From Microbaculum marinisediminis (lineage in GTDB: Bacteria; Pseudomonadota; Alphaproteobacteria; Rhizobiales; Tepidamorphaceae), in contig NZ_JALIDZ010000008.1 in NCBI RefSeq assembly GCF_025397915.1, positions 124,001 through 188,000 of the forward strand: a stretch of 64,000 nucleotides of DNA, written 5' to 3'. Made by a program: the position numbers and the translations under genes. Positions 63,149-64,000 of the stretch are shown here, piece after piece (the stretch's first letter is position 1; the number at the start of each line of letters is the position of its first letter). The notes under the pieces were generated by a model. It had not been told where the DNA came from and ran no database searches. It saw nothing but the letters and a program-made list of their open reading frames with translations.

Positions 63149-63703
63149 TCAGCAGGCGACCTGCAGGATCGGCTGGCGCGCCATCATGGCGAAATCCGCG
63201 ACCGCCTGATCGATCCGGTCGTTGAGATCGGGGGCCGCCACCGCGCCGTCGCGGAAATCGCTGTCGCCGGCATAGATGGCCACCGGTGCGGTGCGCGCGC
63301 AGAAGAAGGAGAAGAGCGGACGAAGCTGGTGTTCGACGACGAGGGCGTGACGATGCCCCCCGCCGGTCGCGCAGATCAGCACCGGCTTGTTGTGGAGCTT
63401 GATCGGATCGACGAGATCGAAGACATGCTTGAAGATGCCGGAATAGGACCCCTTGTAGACCGGCGAGCCGACGACCAGCAGGTCGGCCTGCTCGATCCCG
63501 TCCAGGATCGTTCGTCCCGCCTCGCAAAGGCGACCACGGTCGTAGGTCAACGGCTCGCTCATGAAGCTGCCGCAATCCTCGATGCGGGCGTCGATGTCGG
63601 CATGGCGCCCCAGGCGTTCGACCACGGTCTCCACCAGCGCGCGCGTCTTGGACGGGCGGCTGGCGCTGCCGCTGAAGGCGAATACACTCTGTCGAATCGG
63701 CAT
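63149..63703 (-). CDS. NADPH-dependent FMN reductase family protein
   Basis: A 184-residue flavodoxin-like reductase. The FMN phosphate loop is FAFSGSASRPSKTRALVE and VVGSPVYKGSYSGIFKHVFDLVDP is the family motif; CATGGGHRHALVVEHQLRPLFSFF follows. It resembles MsuE/SsuE-type reductases that feed LLM monooxygenases. The ATG at 63703 is chosen for the family N-terminus. It is divergent from a GntR gene. Confidence 0.9.
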   Translation of the reverse strand: MPIRQSVFAFSGSASRPSKTRALVETVVERLGRHADIDARIEDCGSFMSEPLTYDRGRLCEAGRTILDGIEQADLLVVGSPVYKGSYSGIFKHVFDLVDPIKLHNKPVLICATGGGHRHALVVEHQLRPLFSFFCARTAPVAIYAGDSDFRDGAVAAPDLNDRIDQAVADFAMMARQPILQVAC

Positions 63704-63797
63704 GATGGGTTTCTCCTCCTGCTGCCGGCGCCCCCTGACACACGCGGGAGCTCCGGTGCGCCCGAAACGCATGTCGGTTGGCCTTGTTTGTGGTATT

Positions 63798-63816
63798 ACT
63801 ATATAGTTTATATAAA
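63798..63816. promoter_or_regulatory. AT-rich palindromes between reductase and GntR genes
   Basis: ACTATATAGT and TTTATATAAA stand side by side in the divergent gap. They recall the GTATAT-rich operator candidate at 5806-5827 in front of another GntR gene. Confidence 0.4.
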
Positions 63817-63833
63817 TAAGGGATGCAAGCCGA

Positions 63834-64000
63834 ATGTCCGCCTCTGACGACGCCAAGCCCGCGACGGGTCGCGATGCGCCCTGGCCCACGCCCGCCGCGG
63901 CGCACAGCATGCCGCTGTACGAGGTCGTCAAGCGCCAGATCACCGAAGCCATCCTGTCCGGGCGCTGGCCGGCCGGCACGGTGCTGCCCAGCGAGATCGC
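63834..64000 (+). CDS. GntR family regulator (partial)
   Basis: The first 55 codons reach the right edge. After a short polar leader the winged helix begins: MPLYEVVKRQITEAILSGRW, then PAGTVLPSEI. This wording is typical of HutC-type GntR proteins. It is divergent from the FMN reductase and monooxygenase and probably controls them. The ligand domain is outside the window. Confidence 0.85.
   Translation, partial: MSASDDAKPATGRDAPWPTPAAAHSMPLYEVVKRQITEAILSGRWPAGTVLPSEI

Overview
The window is a GC-rich bacterial chromosome segment, most like an alphaproteobacterium (Hyphomicrobiales or Rhodospirillales type). The grounds are strong GC bias in third codon positions, abundant solute-binding-protein transporters (Liv-type ABC, Tct, two TRAP systems), class III CoA-transferases, GntR/FCD regulators and an N-type ATPase operon. 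This is a judgement from gene content; no rRNA or marker gene is present. I saw no insertion sequence, integrase, CRISPR array or tRNA.

Region 1 (1-16.8 kb) is a catabolic island. A GntR/UTRA regulator heads a minus-strand operon with a branched-chain-amino-acid-type ABC importer (livK-H-M-G-F) and a LeuC-like hydratase that runs off the left edge. Divergent from it is a tautomerase-SnoaL fusion. A second block joins an aconitase-family hydratase, a SnoaL-like protein, a hydantoinase/dihydroorotase-type amidohydrolase and an isochorismatase-like cysteine amidohydrolase (one operon), an ICL/PEP-mutase-type lyase with tctC, divergent tctBA, and an FCD-type GntR regulator. Near-identical palindromes (core TGTYRACA) sit in front of all of these promoters. 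Together they could open a cyclic amide or imide, remove ammonia, hydrate the resulting unsaturated acid and cleave it. The substrate is not known.

Region 2 (16.9-29.0 kb) has a MarR regulator, a degraded-active-site crotonase, two overlapping class III CoA-transferase genes that look like a heteromer, an alpha-methylacyl-CoA racemase-like gene and two acyl-CoA dehydrogenases that also look like a heteromer. A TRAP transporter (binding protein plus fused DctQM) is divergent across a 1.2 kb AT-rich control region. This looks like uptake and CoA-dependent degradation of a branched or cyclic acid.

Region 3 (29.1-41.1 kb) is mixed. It holds a cytochrome c with a His/acidic tail, a CBS-BON protein with an AhpD-like protein, a two-TM ion channel, threonine dehydrogenase and glycine C-acetyltransferase with a CapA-like protein, a P2-type cation ATPase, a universal stress protein, an unrecognised conserved protein, and two LuxR-type regulators, one with a pseudo-receiver domain.

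Region 4 (41.2-48.2 kb) is another catabolic cluster: aldehyde dehydrogenase, ThDP-dependent decarboxylase-like enzyme, TRAP DctM-Q-P and an alpha/beta hydrolase.

Region 5 (48.4-53.6 kb) is an unusual three-gene minus-strand set: class III nucleotide cyclase with TolB-like and TPR regions, a PAP2/vanadium-haloperoxidase-fold protein with a (GGF)13 N-terminal tract, and a subtilisin-like protease without a signal peptide.

Region 6 (54.0-60.6 kb) is a complete N-type (predicted Na+-translocating) ATPase operon, atpDCQRBEFAG. The right end has an HD-like protein with a changed HD motif, a flavin monooxygenase with an FMN reductase, and a divergent partial GntR regulator.
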